Source of the DNA: Rufibacter glacialis
GTDB lineage: Bacteria; Bacteroidota; Bacteroidia; Cytophagales; Hymenobacteraceae
Direction: 5' to 3'
Length of the DNA stretch: 64,000 nucleotides
Assembly: GCF_008271745.1 (NCBI RefSeq)
Contig: NZ_VKKZ01000019.1
Location: forward strand, 248,001-312,000
Position 1 is the stretch's first letter. Every line of letters begins with the position of its first letter. The position numbers were made by a program, and so were the translations under genes. Shown here piece after piece: positions 18,543 through 27,618 of this stretch. Under the pieces are notes generated by a model that saw only the letters and a list, made by a program, of their open reading frames with translations, had not been told where the DNA came from and ran no database searches.

Positions 18543-20489
18543 TTACCGCACCAACTCCACCTTCTCAATTCTATCCCCAATGTTCAGCTGGTGCACTACC
18601 TCCATGCCTTTGACCACGCGGGCGAAGATGGTGTAGCGGCCGTCCAGGTGCGGGGTGGGGGAATGGGTGATGAACCATTGGCAGCTTTCGGTGTCTTTGC
18701 CGGCACTGGCCATGCCCACGTAGCCTTCCAAGTAATTCAAATCCGCGAACTCAGAGCGGATGGCGTAGTCGGTGGAGCCCCAGCCGTCGCCGCGGGGACA
18801 GCCACCCTGGGCCACGAAATTGGGCACCACCCGGTGGAAGTTCTTGCCGTTGTAGAAGCCTTTCTCCAGCAGTTCCACAAAGTTGGCCACCGAGCCGGGC
18901 GCATCCTCCACCAGCAATTCAAAGGTGATCTCGCCTTTTGACGTCTTTAGGCGGGCCTTCTGGTTTTTCTGCAGCTGGTTCACCGCGGCCCAGTTGATAG
19001 GATGGCTGAAGGGCGTGGCCGGGGTAGGGGCGGCGGTCTTGCCATCCAGGTAATCCAGGGTTTTCTGCAGTTCCAGGTACGTCTCTATGTCGCGGGGCAG
19101 GGTGAGTTTATCTTTGGCTTGGGTCAGGAAAGAGCGGTCTGGATAGGCGTTCTTCAGGTTCAGTTCCGGGTTCCGGATGGCGCCCGCGGCTATGCCCACC
19201 AGCGCCACATCCCCGGACTGGATGGCCCGCTGAAACAGTTGGTTAAACGCAGGAGCGGCCGCCACGTCAAACTCTTTGCGGGCTCTCATGGCTACCAAGG
19301 CCTCCATGCCCGCCGTACTGATGGCCGGATGTTTTGCCTGAAACGTCTGCTGCTCCAGGAACGGGTACTGGGTAGGGTCCTTGCTCAGCGCGGTAAGCAA
19401 GGCCGCTTGCTCATAAGGGCTCTTTGCCTTCGTAAAACGTTCCTGAATCTGCTGGCCTATCACTTTCTTTTGGTCGGCCGGGGCCGAAGAAAGTGCCGCT
19501 CCCAGCAAGGTGGCGCGCACCCGCCAGTCCTGTTGCTTCTGGGTAGCTTCCAGAAGCCGGGCAGATTCCGCTGGTGGGGCCTTGGCGACCAGATACTCGG
19601 CGGCACTCAGGGCTACCAGGGCATGGGCATCTGAGAGGGCGTTCCAGGCGGCCGCTTGCACCCCTGCGTACGGCAGTTGGTACAGGGGCCGCACGGCGTT
19701 CAGGCGCACGCGGTAATCGGGGTCTTTTTGCAAAACGGTGCCCAAAACAGCGGCCACGCCTACGGTATCGGTCATTTTGCCCAGCGCCTGAGCAGCGCCC
19801 ATGCGGACATTTGCGCTGGGGTCTTGCTGCACCACCTGGAACAATTGCGCTTTGGCCAGACTAGCATCTAGTTTAGGAGTACGGGCCAGAAACTGCGAGG
19901 CCCCCAGTCGGGCGTCTTCAGCGGGGGCTTCCAGCAGGGCGGCCGCCTTTTTCACGGCGGCCTCATAGCTCAACTTCCGTTGGCCCGACCGGTACAAGGC
20001 CCAGGCTTGGGCGGCTTGCAGATCTGCGGGGGCAGTATAGCGGGAAATCATTTCAAGCCCGTCCTGGGTGGCGCTTTTTCCCCAGGCCTCCAGAATCTCC
20101 GCGCGGGCGGGCACGTTCTGTTCCCGGTCATACGCTGCCTGGAGGGCGGGTTCAGATAAGGTGCTGTTCATTTGCCCCAGGGCATAGGCCGCTGCCTTCC
20201 TTACCTCGGGTTCAGGGTCTTGCAACAGCGTGGCGAGGGCCGGAATGGCGGTGCTGTCCTGCACAGAGCCAAAAGCCAGGGCTGCCTCACGGCGGTACAT
20301 GGTTTCTGGGCGCTGCAGGAACGGAAGCAGGTCGGTGGTTTTGCGTTCATCCTGCAGGGTGTAGATCCGGCGGAGGGTGGCGTCACTGAATTTGTTCACG
20401 GTGCCGGCGCTCTGGCTTTGCTGGGCGGGTTGGCGGCAGGCAGCGGCCAGCAGCAGAAGGAAGGCAGTATTTCTGAGTTGCTTTTTCAT
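18543..20489 (-). CDS. HEAT-repeat lipoprotein with C-terminal cyclophilin-type peptidyl-prolyl isomerase
   Basis: 648 residues from ATG 20489 (MKKQLRNTAFLLLLAAAC), a lipoprotein signal with lipobox LAAAC and Cys18 as the lipid anchor. Residues about 40-430 are HEAT repeats (for example AIPALATLLQDPEPEVRKAA and ANVRMGAAQALGKM). Residues about 510-648 are a cyclophilin domain with FHRVVPNFVAQGG, QWFITHSPTPHLDGRYTIFA and the active-site Arg in FHRV. It probably assists folding of periplasmic or outer-membrane proteins, with the HEAT array as a binding scaffold; that role is inferred. The fusion is known in Cytophagales. Confidence 0.9.
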   Translation of the reverse strand: MKKQLRNTAFLLLLAAACRQPAQQSQSAGTVNKFSDATLRRIYTLQDERKTTDLLPFLQRPETMYRREAALAFGSVQDSTAIPALATLLQDPEPEVRKAAAYALGQMNSTLSEPALQAAYDREQNVPARAEILEAWGKSATQDGLEMISRYTAPADLQAAQAWALYRSGQRKLSYEAAVKKAAALLEAPAEDARLGASQFLARTPKLDASLAKAQLFQVVQQDPSANVRMGAAQALGKMTDTVGVAAVLGTVLQKDPDYRVRLNAVRPLYQLPYAGVQAAAWNALSDAHALVALSAAEYLVAKAPPAESARLLEATQKQQDWRVRATLLGAALSSAPADQKKVIGQQIQERFTKAKSPYEQAALLTALSKDPTQYPFLEQQTFQAKHPAISTAGMEALVAMRARKEFDVAAAPAFNQLFQRAIQSGDVALVGIAAGAIRNPELNLKNAYPDRSFLTQAKDKLTLPRDIETYLELQKTLDYLDGKTAAPTPATPFSHPINWAAVNQLQKNQKARLKTSKGEITFELLVEDAPGSVANFVELLEKGFYNGKNFHRVVPNFVAQGGCPRGDGWGSTDYAIRSEFADLNYLEGYVGMASAGKDTESCQWFITHSPTPHLDGRYTIFARVVKGMEVVHQLNIGDRIEKVELVR

Positions 20490-20556
20490 AAATGGGCTTG
20501 GGCACGGAAGATACAAAAGAGTCCTGAGTCTGCGTTGCCTTAAGAATCACGTGAGC

Positions 20557-20597
20557 CGTGTTTTTAGCCTATTCTTCAGAAAAGGGCACCTAAACGG
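20557..20597. repeat. GGCC/TTTCTGAAAA intergenic palindrome
   Basis: CGTGTTTTTAGCCTATTCTT then CAGAAAAGGGCACCTAAACGG. A full-length copy between divergent genes. Confidence 0.7.
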
Positions 20598-20637
20598 TAG
20601 TAGGATTGGGGGAAATTTGCTGACCTTTGCCGCCGTT

Positions 20638-21828
20638 ATGAGTACTGTTGCCCCTGCTTATTCGTTCCGCTTCTGGATGCTGTGCCTGAGCTCGTTCCTT
20701 TTCTCAGCTAGTTTCAACATGATCATCCCGGAGTTGCCTAACTTCCTGACCCAACTGGGCGGGGCTGATTACAAAGGCTTCATCATTGGCTTGTTCACTT
20801 TGACCGCGGGCCTTTCCCGCCCTTTCAGCGGAAAACTCACGGATACAGTAGGGCGCTTGCCGGTCATGTACTTCGGGGTGGCCGTTTGCATCTTGTGCAG
20901 TCTGCTCTATCCTTTGCTCACCACCGTGGCTGCGTTTCTCATGCTGCGCCTCCTGCACGGCTTTTCCACGGGCTTCACGCCCACGGGCGAGGCCGCCTAT
21001 ATTGCTGACATTGTGCCGCTGGAACGCCGGGGAGCGGCCATCGGGATTTTCGGGTTGGCCGGCAGCTTGGGTTTGGCCGCTGGGCCAGCCATTGGCGGGG
21101 AGTTCAGCCGCCATTTCTCTTTGGATGCGCTGTTTTATTCGTCTTCGGGCATGGCCCTGTTGTCTATTCTGGTGCTGGCCAACCTGAAGGAGACGTTGCC
21201 CCATCCGCAGAAATTCAAGCTGGGCTTGCTGCGCATCAGGAGGAATGAGATTTTTGAACCCCGCGTAATGCCTGCGTTCGTGGTGATGCTGCTCACGCTG
21301 TTCTGCTACGGCGCGGTGCTCACCGTCACCCCTGATTTCAGTGAGCACCTGGGCATCCAGAACAAAGGCCTTTTCTTTACTTTCTATACCGTGGCTTCTA
21401 TTGGAGTGCGTTTCCTGGCCGGAAGGGCCTCTGACCGGTACGGCCGCGTTCCTATTCTGCGGGTTTCCACGCTCCTGATGGCTGTTTCCATGGTGGTGTT
21501 AGGCCTGGCCCAGAGCAAGGCCATGTTCCTGGGAGCCGCCGTGCTGTACGGGTTCGGGACGGGCATGAATTCCCCCACGCTCTACGCCTGGGCCATTGAC
21601 CTGAGCCATTCTGACCGCAGAGGCCGGGCCATGGCCACGGTATACATGGCCTTGGAAGCCGGTATCGGGCTGGGCGCCTTCGCCTCCGGCTGGATCTATG
21701 ACAATGAGGTCAGCGCCATCCCGTACGTTTTCTGGGGAGCGGCTTTCCTTTGCCTCCTGGCGTTCCTGTATGTTTCCGTGGGCAAGTTTCCGAAGAAAAC
21801 AGAGTTTAGTTCTGAGTCCGAGGAATAG
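20638..21828 (+). CDS. Major facilitator superfamily transporter
   Basis: 396 residues from ATG 20638 (MSTVAPAYSFRFWMLCLSSF) with about twelve hydrophobic segments. Seen are the loop 2-3 motif GKLTDTVGRLPVMYFG, TGFTPTGEAAYIADIVPLERRGAAIG in TM5, and a second-half repeat GRASDRYGRVPILR. The layout is that of drug or metabolite exporters of the MFS_1 group; substrate unknown. The open frame extends upstream to 20377 over the divergent gene and the palindrome, and that part is not real. Confidence 0.92.
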   Translation: MSTVAPAYSFRFWMLCLSSFLFSASFNMIIPELPNFLTQLGGADYKGFIIGLFTLTAGLSRPFSGKLTDTVGRLPVMYFGVAVCILCSLLYPLLTTVAAFLMLRLLHGFSTGFTPTGEAAYIADIVPLERRGAAIGIFGLAGSLGLAAGPAIGGEFSRHFSLDALFYSSSGMALLSILVLANLKETLPHPQKFKLGLLRIRRNEIFEPRVMPAFVVMLLTLFCYGAVLTVTPDFSEHLGIQNKGLFFTFYTVASIGVRFLAGRASDRYGRVPILRVSTLLMAVSMVVLGLAQSKAMFLGAAVLYGFGTGMNSPTLYAWAIDLSHSDRRGRAMATVYMALEAGIGLGAFASGWIYDNEVSAIPYVFWGAAFLCLLAFLYVSVGKFPKKTEFSSESEE

Positions 21829-22252
21829 TCCTGAGTTCTGAGTCCAGAGTCCTGAGTTGGGGGTCGGGAGTTTTATTGCACTTGGCACGAGTCTTCAGAC
21901 TCCCGCCAGCCTAAACTTCCTAATTCCAACTCAGAACTCAAGACTCCCATTACAAGTACCCCTTCGCCTGGAGGCGGAACAGCTCTGCATATCGGGTGCC
22001 TTTTCAGGTGCCGTGGTTGGTGTTATCACCAACAACTTTTATTGCGTGGGCCTGCGCAAGGGCAACCACAAGGGATTGCCCCTACAGAGGATTTTAGCCT
22101 GTTTTTGGTGAAAGGCGTTGGAAGCGCATTTGTGGTTGTTGGTGATAACACCAACAACGGTGTCTGAGTTAAACCCTTTCAACATTCCAACTAAAGACTC
22201 AGGACTCAAGACTCAGAACTCAGGACTATTCCTAAGACTCAGGACTCCCTCC
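21829..22252. other. Repeat-dense gap of 424 bp with a gene remnant
   Basis: Contains three blocks of GAGTCCTGAGTTCTGAGTCC words or their complement (21807-21857, 21918-21950, 22184-22247), an ACGAGTCTTCAGACTC hairpin (21888-21903), two GTTGGTGTTATCACCAAC palindromes (22017-22037, 22136-22160), a partial GGCC element (22090-22117) and a 52-bp ABC gene remnant. Open frames here, including the long plus frame 22118-22960, are artefacts. Confidence 0.8.
21950..22001 (-). pseudogene. 3'-terminal remnant of a second ABC exporter gene
   Basis: On the minus strand this encodes GTRYAELFRLQAKGYL followed by TAA, against GGRYAELFRLQAKGYL and TAG at the end of the intact gene at 22253. Differences are almost all synonymous (CGA/AGA, TAT/TAC, GCA/GCC, TAC/TAT). 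The similarity stops abruptly upstream. It is therefore the tail of a former paralogue whose body has been deleted; both copies are followed by the same GAGTC-type repeats. Confidence 0.85.
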
Positions 22253-24106
22253 CTACAAATACCCCTTCGCCTGGAGGCGGAACAGCTCGGCGTATCTTCC
22301 GCCTTTGGCGATGAGGTCTTCATGGGAGCCCATTTCTACGTATTGGCCGTTCTCAATGACCAGGATCCGGTCGGCCATGCGCACGGTGGAGAAGCGGTGC
22401 GAGATCAGGACGGCGGTTTTGCCCTGGGTCAGTTCCGCGAAGCGCTGGAAGACCTCATGCTCTGCGCGGGCGTCCAGGGCGGCGGTGGGCTCATCCAGGA
22501 TCAGGAGCTGGGCGTCGCGCATGTAGGCCCGGCCCAGGGCGATCTTCTGCCACTCACCACCCGACAGATCCACCCCTTTGTTGAACCGCCGCCCGATGAC
22601 CTGATTGTAGCCCTCTGGCAGTTTGGCGATGACCGTGTCTGCCAGGCTTTGCTGCGCCGAGGACTCGATGCGCGAATGGTTTTCTTTTTCCTCAATGCGG
22701 CCAATGGCGATGTTGGTGCCGGCGCTCATCTGGAACCGCACGAAATCCTGGAAAATAACGCCTATTTCGCGGCGCAGATCCGCCGGGTCATATTCCCGCA
22801 GGTCTACGCCGTCCAGCAGAATACGGCCTTCGGTGGGGTCATAGAGGCGGGAGAGCAGCTTGACCATGGTGGTTTTTCCGGCCCCGTTTTCGCCTACCAG
22901 GGCCAGTTTCTCGCCGGCGTGCAGCGTGAAGCTGAGGTTTCTGATGGCCCATTTCTCTGAGTTGCGGTACTGGAAGCCTACGTTCTCAAACGTGAACCCA
23001 ATGCGGATAGGGTGGGGGAAAGGTGGGGCCTGGGTGGTACGTTTAATGCGCGGCTGGAGCTCAAAAAAGTCAAAGAAATCCTGGAGATATAAGGCTCCTT
23101 CGGCCACGCTGGTGAACCGGTTCAGCACTGCTTCCAACAGTCCCCGCAAGCGCATGAAGGAGCCCGATAGGAAGGTGAGCTGCCCTAGGGAGACCTGCCC
23201 CTGTACCGTTTGCAGGAGCAGATACACATAGGCCCCGTAATATCCGGCGCTGCCCAGCGCGGCGAACACGCTGCCCCAGCCGGCCCGGCGGGAGGCCAGT
23301 TTCCGGTTGTCTTTGTAAAACTGGTCAGAAAGCACCTTGAAACGGTCAATGAGGAAACCAGACAGCCCGAAGATCTTCACTTCTTTGGCCGTGTCGTCGC
23401 TGGCGCCGGTCTGGCGCAGATAATCCAGTTCCCGGCGTTCCGGCGTCCAGCCGTGCACCAGGGAGTAGCTGCGCTCATTGAAGTGCGACTCACCTAAGAA
23501 AGCCGGCAGCACCGCCACCAGTAACAAGAGCAGGAGCCAGGGATAGAAGGCGACCAAACCGGCCGCCAGGAACACCATGGTGAGCAGGTCTTGCATCTGG
23601 CCCAGCACCTGGCTCATGAGAACGGTTCGGCTCAGGGTTTGGCGGCGGGCCCGCTCCAGTTTGTCATAGAAAGCTGAGTCCTCAAACTGATCCAAGTCCA
23701 GCTCGGCGGCGTGTTCCATGAGCCGCACCGACGACTGGTTGGCGAACAGGTCGCCCAACAGCCCGTCTAGCAGCGCGATGCCCCGGTTCAGGAAATCAGA
23801 AAGCACGGCCAGGCCGAACTCGATGGCCACCAGCGTGAGCAGGTAACCCAGTAGCTGGTCGTTGGTACGGGTCAGGCGCACCACCTCGTCAATGATCAAC
23901 TGGCCCACGTACAGCATCACCACCGGTACCGCCGCCCTGAACAGGCGCAGCACCACGTTCATGAAGGCCATGCGCGGGCTCGTTTTCCAGACCATTTTCA
24001 AGAAAGGCGGTAAATGCTTGAGGGCACTTACCCGCTCTTTGACCGACAACTGTGGTTTGCCGGGGGGTGGCGTTTTCCTGCCAAGTAAATTATCCCAAAA
24101 TGCCAT
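22253..24106 (-). CDS. ABC exporter, fused permease-ATPase
   Basis: 617 residues. The transmembrane domain (about 30-330) has roughly six helices, including NVVLRLFRAAVPVVMLYVGQ and FYPWLLLLLLVAVLPAFLGE. The nucleotide-binding domain (365-617) has Walker A GENGAGKTT at 405-413, a Q-loop in IGVIFQDF, signature LSGGEWQK near 514, Walker B LLILDEPTAALD near 534, and the switch His in LISHRFST. It matches type IV exporters of lipids, peptides or drugs; it presumably works as a homodimer because no partner gene is adjacent. Substrate unknown. Confidence 0.95.
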   Translation of the reverse strand: MAFWDNLLGRKTPPPGKPQLSVKERVSALKHLPPFLKMVWKTSPRMAFMNVVLRLFRAAVPVVMLYVGQLIIDEVVRLTRTNDQLLGYLLTLVAIEFGLAVLSDFLNRGIALLDGLLGDLFANQSSVRLMEHAAELDLDQFEDSAFYDKLERARRQTLSRTVLMSQVLGQMQDLLTMVFLAAGLVAFYPWLLLLLLVAVLPAFLGESHFNERSYSLVHGWTPERRELDYLRQTGASDDTAKEVKIFGLSGFLIDRFKVLSDQFYKDNRKLASRRAGWGSVFAALGSAGYYGAYVYLLLQTVQGQVSLGQLTFLSGSFMRLRGLLEAVLNRFTSVAEGALYLQDFFDFFELQPRIKRTTQAPPFPHPIRIGFTFENVGFQYRNSEKWAIRNLSFTLHAGEKLALVGENGAGKTTMVKLLSRLYDPTEGRILLDGVDLREYDPADLRREIGVIFQDFVRFQMSAGTNIAIGRIEEKENHSRIESSAQQSLADTVIAKLPEGYNQVIGRRFNKGVDLSGGEWQKIALGRAYMRDAQLLILDEPTAALDARAEHEVFQRFAELTQGKTAVLISHRFSTVRMADRILVIENGQYVEMGSHEDLIAKGGRYAELFRLQAKGYL

Positions 24107-24224
24107 AAGCGGTGAAGTTAGGGAAAAGCCTGCGTATAGCCACCCTGGCTACAAACGAGTGCCTTGCCGCTTGGTTGAGCAAGGCGCAGGAATGCTTCCT
24201 ATAAAAAAGGAAATAAGCCTTAGC

Positions 24225-24265
24225 CGCGTTTTTGTTTCGTTTTCACAGAAACAGGCCCAAAAGAG
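24225..24265. repeat. GGCC/TTTTCACAGAAA intergenic palindrome
   Basis: CGCGTTTTTGTTTCGTTTTC then ACAGAAACAGGCCCAAAAGAGG. A near-identical core recurs at 41068-41106 (CTTTTCACAGAAACAGGCCC). Confidence 0.65.
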
Positions 24266-24385
24266 GTACTATCCTTTTAGAAACCAGAGGCATGGGCAGT
24301 GGTAACCCAGGCAGCTTTACCTTTGCCTTGGCGAAAAGGAGCGGTTTTTCCTTTCCTTCGCGCGTTATTTTCGTAGGTTACTTTT

Positions 24386-25219
24386 ATGGAAGAGTCATTT
24401 TTACAGCGGCTGTGGGGCTTGCATCAGCAGAACCAGCTCCGCATACCCACGGGCTTGCTGTGTCAGTTCCTGAACCGGTTGCTCCAGATGCTGTTTCCGC
24501 CGCTGGCGGAACAACCTTTCAGGGATGCGCAGGCCCTGGCACAGGAGGCTACGTTCCTGGAGCAGGAACTGGAATCGCTGCTGGAAGGGGTGCAGCACAT
24601 CAGCGCGTTTCCGGCGGTTGAAACCGTAGACCGTTTCATGCAGCAGTTGCCTTACCTGCACGAGCAGTTGCTCTCTGACGCCCACTTTATCTTGCAGGAA
24701 GACCCGGCGGCCCGGCACGTGGAAGAAGTGATGCGGTCTTACCCGGGTTTTTACGCCATTGCCGTGTACCGCATCGCCAATGTGCTATACCAGGATGGTG
24801 TGCCCTTGCTGCCGCGCATTCTCTCTGAGTACGCCCATAGCCGCACCGGCATCGACATCCATCCCGGAGCCCGTATTGATTTTCCGTTCTGCATGGACCA
24901 TGGCACCGGTATTGTGATAGGCGAGACCACCGTGATTGGCAAGAACGTAAAGTTGTACCAGGGCGTGACCTTGGGGGCCCTGAGCGTGGCCAAGTACATG
25001 ACCGATCTGAAACGCCACCCCACCCTGGAAGACAACGTGATCATTTACGCCGGGGCCACCATTTTGGGCGGCAGCACGGTGATTGGGGCGCACAGCATCA
25101 TTGGCGGAAACGTATGGCTCACAGAGAGCGTACCGCCTTATTCCAGGCTGTACCACCGTGCCCAGATAAAAGTGAGCCGTTCAGAGTCGCCGGAGAATAT
25201 CCTTGATTTTTCCATTTAG
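24386..25219 (+). CDS. cysE: Serine O-acetyltransferase
   Basis: Makes O-acetylserine from serine and acetyl-CoA, the first step of cysteine synthesis. 277 residues: an N-terminal helical domain (1-150) and a left-handed beta-helix (about 155-260) with SRTGIDIHPGARID, the catalytic His in MDHGTGIVIGET, and a GGNVWLTESVPP end. The protein ends LDFSI; a C-terminal Ile is the residue that inserts into CysK in cysteine synthase complexes. cysK follows on the same strand after about 105 bp with its own promoter. Confidence 0.95.
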   Translation: MEESFLQRLWGLHQQNQLRIPTGLLCQFLNRLLQMLFPPLAEQPFRDAQALAQEATFLEQELESLLEGVQHISAFPAVETVDRFMQQLPYLHEQLLSDAHFILQEDPAARHVEEVMRSYPGFYAIAVYRIANVLYQDGVPLLPRILSEYAHSRTGIDIHPGARIDFPFCMDHGTGIVIGETTVIGKNVKLYQGVTLGALSVAKYMTDLKRHPTLEDNVIIYAGATILGGSTVIGAHSIIGGNVWLTESVPPYSRLYHRAQIKVSRSESPENILDFSI

Positions 25220-25252
25220 TCTACTGACTTTATAGAGTTAGTGAAATAGTTT

Positions 25253-25260
25253 TACATTTG
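25253..25260 (+). promoter_or_regulatory. -7 promoter box for cysK
   Basis: TACATTTG, 64 bp before the ATG. The leader is GC-rich with no recognisable riboswitch. Confidence 0.6.
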
Positions 25261-25324
25261 CACTGGCCCCAAGGCGGCCCTAATAGCCTTCCTTTTCTTT
25301 TTATTCAACCGTATACCCTACGAT

Positions 25325-26239
25325 ATGAAAGCAGAAAGCATTTTACAAACCATCGGCAACACGCCGGTGGTGCGCATCAATAAATTGTTTGGCCCAGAGG
25401 CCCACGTGTGGATGAAGCTGGAACGCGCCAACCCCGGCGGAAGCATCAAAGACCGCATTGCCCTGTCTATGATTGAAGACGCGGAGCAGCGGGGGCTGCT
25501 CAACCCCAACAGCCACATCATTGAACCCACCTCCGGCAACACCGGGGTAGGTCTTGCCATGGTAGCGGCCGTGAAAGGGTATGCGATCACACTGGTCATG
25601 CCAGAGTCCATGTCTATTGAGCGCCGCCGGCTCATGGCCGCCTACGGTGCTAAACTGGAGCTGACCCCTCGGGAAAAAGGCATGAAGGGCGCCATTGAAC
25701 GTGCCCATGAACTGGCCTCTGAGAACGAGAATGCCTGGATTCCCATGCAGTTTGACAACGAAGCCAATACCCGCGTGCACATTGAGACCACCGCGCAGGA
25801 AGTCATACAGGATTTTCCTGACGGGTTTGATTACCTGATCACTGGCGTAGGAACCGGAGGACACATCACGGGCGTGGGCCAAGTGCTCAAAGAGAAGTTC
25901 CCTAACCTGAAAGTGCTGGCTGTAGAGCCTTCGCTGTCACCGGTGTTGAGCGGCGGTGCCCCAGGTCCACACCCCATTCAGGGAGTGGGCGCAGGCTTTA
26001 TCCCCAAGATCATGGACATGTCCGTCTTAGATGGGGTAATTCAAGTAGAACCCAAAGACGCATTTGAATACGCCCGCCGTGCCGCCCAGGAAGAAGGTAT
26101 CTTCATAGGCATCTCGTCTGGCGGTTCTTTGGCTGCCGTGGCCCAGAAACTGACTGAGTTAGAACCAGGTGCCCGCATCCTTACCTTCTGCTATGACACC
26201 GGAGAGCGGTATTTGTCGGTAGAAGGTTTATTTGTGTAA
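25325..26239 (+). CDS. cysK: Cysteine synthase (O-acetylserine sulfhydrylase)
   Basis: PLP enzyme that replaces the acetyl group of O-acetylserine with sulfide. 304 residues, the normal length. The PLP Lys42 lies in NPGGSIKDR, the substrate loop TSGNTG is at 69-74, the phosphate-binding loop is [10 protein letters not shown] near 175, and SSGGSLAA near 262. The gene lies just downstream of cysE, whose C-terminal Ile would fit this active site. CysM cannot be fully excluded, but the context favours CysK. Confidence 0.94.
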   Translation: MKAESILQTIGNTPVVRINKLFGPEAHVWMKLERANPGGSIKDRIALSMIEDAEQRGLLNPNSHIIEPTSGNTGVGLAMVAAVKGYAITLVMPESMSIERRRLMAAYGAKLELTPREKGMKGAIERAHELASENENAWIPMQFDNEANTRVHIETTAQEVIQDFPDGFDYLITGVGTGGHITGVGQVLKEKFPNLKVLAVEPSLSPVLSGGAPGPHPIQGVGAGFIPKIMDMSVLDGVIQVEPKDAFEYARRAAQEEGIFIGISSGGSLAAVAQKLTELEPGARILTFCYDTGERYLSVEGLFV

Positions 26240-26256
26240 GAGACACCAAGCCAGTA

Positions 26257-26300
26257 AAAACAGAGGCCGCCCTTGTTTGGACAGGGGTGGCCTCTGTTTT
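26257..26300. terminator. Terminator between cysK and the convergent barrel gene
   Basis: AAAACAGAGGCC and GGCCTCTGTTTT enclose an inner CCCTTGT/ACAGGGG pairing. A/T tracts on both sides allow bidirectional use. Confidence 0.85.
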
Positions 26301-26336
26301 ATGGCAGTTTTTAGGAAATATGCCGGCAAACGGTTT

Positions 26337-27197
26337 CTAGAAAGCGATGCCCAGGCTAAAGCCTAGTCCTCTGATGCCCAGGAAAGGGGCGTTCCCTTTC
26401 ACGGTGACGCCGTTGTTGGTGACGGTGGCCTCTACCTCAGAGTTGCCGGGTAAATCATCCACAATGGACTCAATGTCCTCCTCCAGTTCCCTTTTTTCTT
26501 CGGCGGTCATGGTGCTTAGGTCGGTCCGGCCGTTCATGTCTACTTTCATTTTGCCGTAGTGGCCGCCCATGATAAACCAGTCAAAGGCGATTCGCTTGGC
26601 TATGAGCCACTGAGCCCCCACCATTAAACCGCCTCCTAACCCCTTCACGTTTCCATCTATCGGAATGACATACGTACGGGTGTCTGTGTCATATTCATGG
26701 GAATAGGTGGCGTCCAGGTCCATGTACCTGCCATACAAGGAGAGGTACAGCCCTCTGGCCCCTGGTTTCTTGCCAGAATAGAACCTGATCTCGCCGGTGT
26801 AGGTCTTGTTGGCGGCCGTGGAACGATTCAGGTCCTCCACCAAGCCGTCTTCTTCCTCTTCTAACTGTTCCACCACCTTTTCCACCAAGGGCAGCGACCC
26901 CACGTTAGTTTCCGGCATGAACCGGTAACCCGCTACCAGGGTAGTTTTCCGGGAGATGGACCGTTCATAGCTGAGGCTGTAATTATCAAAAGCCAGCGAC
27001 GAAAGGTTTATTTTGAGGATGTTCTTCCGGAAAACCTCCTCTTTGGTATTGTCCTGGAGCAGGGTAGGCCGAGGAAGGGCTAGGATGGTTTGGCTTCTAG
27101 GCTTTTCCGGTGGGGCAAGCGCCATCATAGAAGACGTCTGGGCCACGCAGGGAAAAGCAGAAACGGCCACAAGAAGAAAGGTAAAAACGTTTTTCAT
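26337..27197 (-). CDS. Putative outer-membrane beta-barrel protein
   Basis: 286 residues with a signal peptide MKNVFTFLLVAVSAFPCVAQ. After a Pro-rich stretch, alternating amphipathic strands begin at KINLSSLAFDNYSLSYERSI and recur (TYTGEIRFYSG, GLYLSLYGRYMDL, GGGLMVGAQWLI). The chain ends in a strand GLGFSLGIAF with C-terminal Phe, the usual outer-membrane assembly signal. Two acidic loops (LEEEEDGLVEDL and EEKRELEEDIESIVDD) would lie outside. It resembles DUF3575-type Bacteroidota barrels, but I cannot name the family with certainty. Role unknown. Confidence 0.75.
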   Translation of the reverse strand: MKNVFTFLLVAVSAFPCVAQTSSMMALAPPEKPRSQTILALPRPTLLQDNTKEEVFRKNILKINLSSLAFDNYSLSYERSISRKTTLVAGYRFMPETNVGSLPLVEKVVEQLEEEEDGLVEDLNRSTAANKTYTGEIRFYSGKKPGARGLYLSLYGRYMDLDATYSHEYDTDTRTYVIPIDGNVKGLGGGLMVGAQWLIAKRIAFDWFIMGGHYGKMKVDMNGRTDLSTMTAEEKRELEEDIESIVDDLPGNSEVEATVTNNGVTVKGNAPFLGIRGLGFSLGIAF

Positions 27198-27502
27198 AGG
27201 TCTGTCTGTTTAATACCTGGCAATGTTTATATTTTAACTTTGATTAACAATACTGCTAAATAGGTATTTCTTCAGGAGTTTTTGCCTGTTTCTTGAGCAG
27301 GTCAGGTGGTCAGCAATTATACAAAGGGTAGGTAAGGCTATTCCGGTAATGCTAAAGGCAAGTTGAGAGTGAGGAAATTGGGAAACGATGGAATGAGGCC
27401 GCTCATGAGGGATCTTCCGTAGAAAAAGAGGAAGGGAGTAGTGAGAAAGTCAGAACCTGTTTATGCGTTGTTTTGGCAATAATGGCAAAAGAAGAGACAA
27501 AA
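27198..27502. other. Gap of about 305 bp upstream of the barrel gene
   Basis: AT-rich 5' flank of the 26337 gene with no consensus -7 box. A TTCAGGAGTTTTTGCCTG word at 27281-27298 may be a degraded GGCC element. No gene seen. Confidence 0.5.
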
Positions 27503-27536
27503 AAAAGCCCTTCCAATTTCCTTGGAAGGGCTTTTA
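27503..27536 (-). terminator. Terminator after tRNA-Ala
   Basis: AAAAGCCCTTCCAA and TTGGAAGGGCTTTT form a 14-bp stem with a T-rich exit on the minus strand, ten bases beyond the tRNA 3' end. Confidence 0.85.
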
Positions 27537-27544
27537 AAAAACTG

Positions 27545-27618
<74 letters not shown>

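Noticed and set aside
22118-22960. 280-codon plus-strand open frame over the repeat gap and the ABC exporter
   Set aside because: Its start is repeat DNA and the rest is antisense to the exporter ATPase; the protein is not family-like.
25201-25324. Riboswitch or T-box in front of cysK
   Set aside because: Only about 65 nt separate the -7 box from the ATG and no recognisable conserved core is seen.
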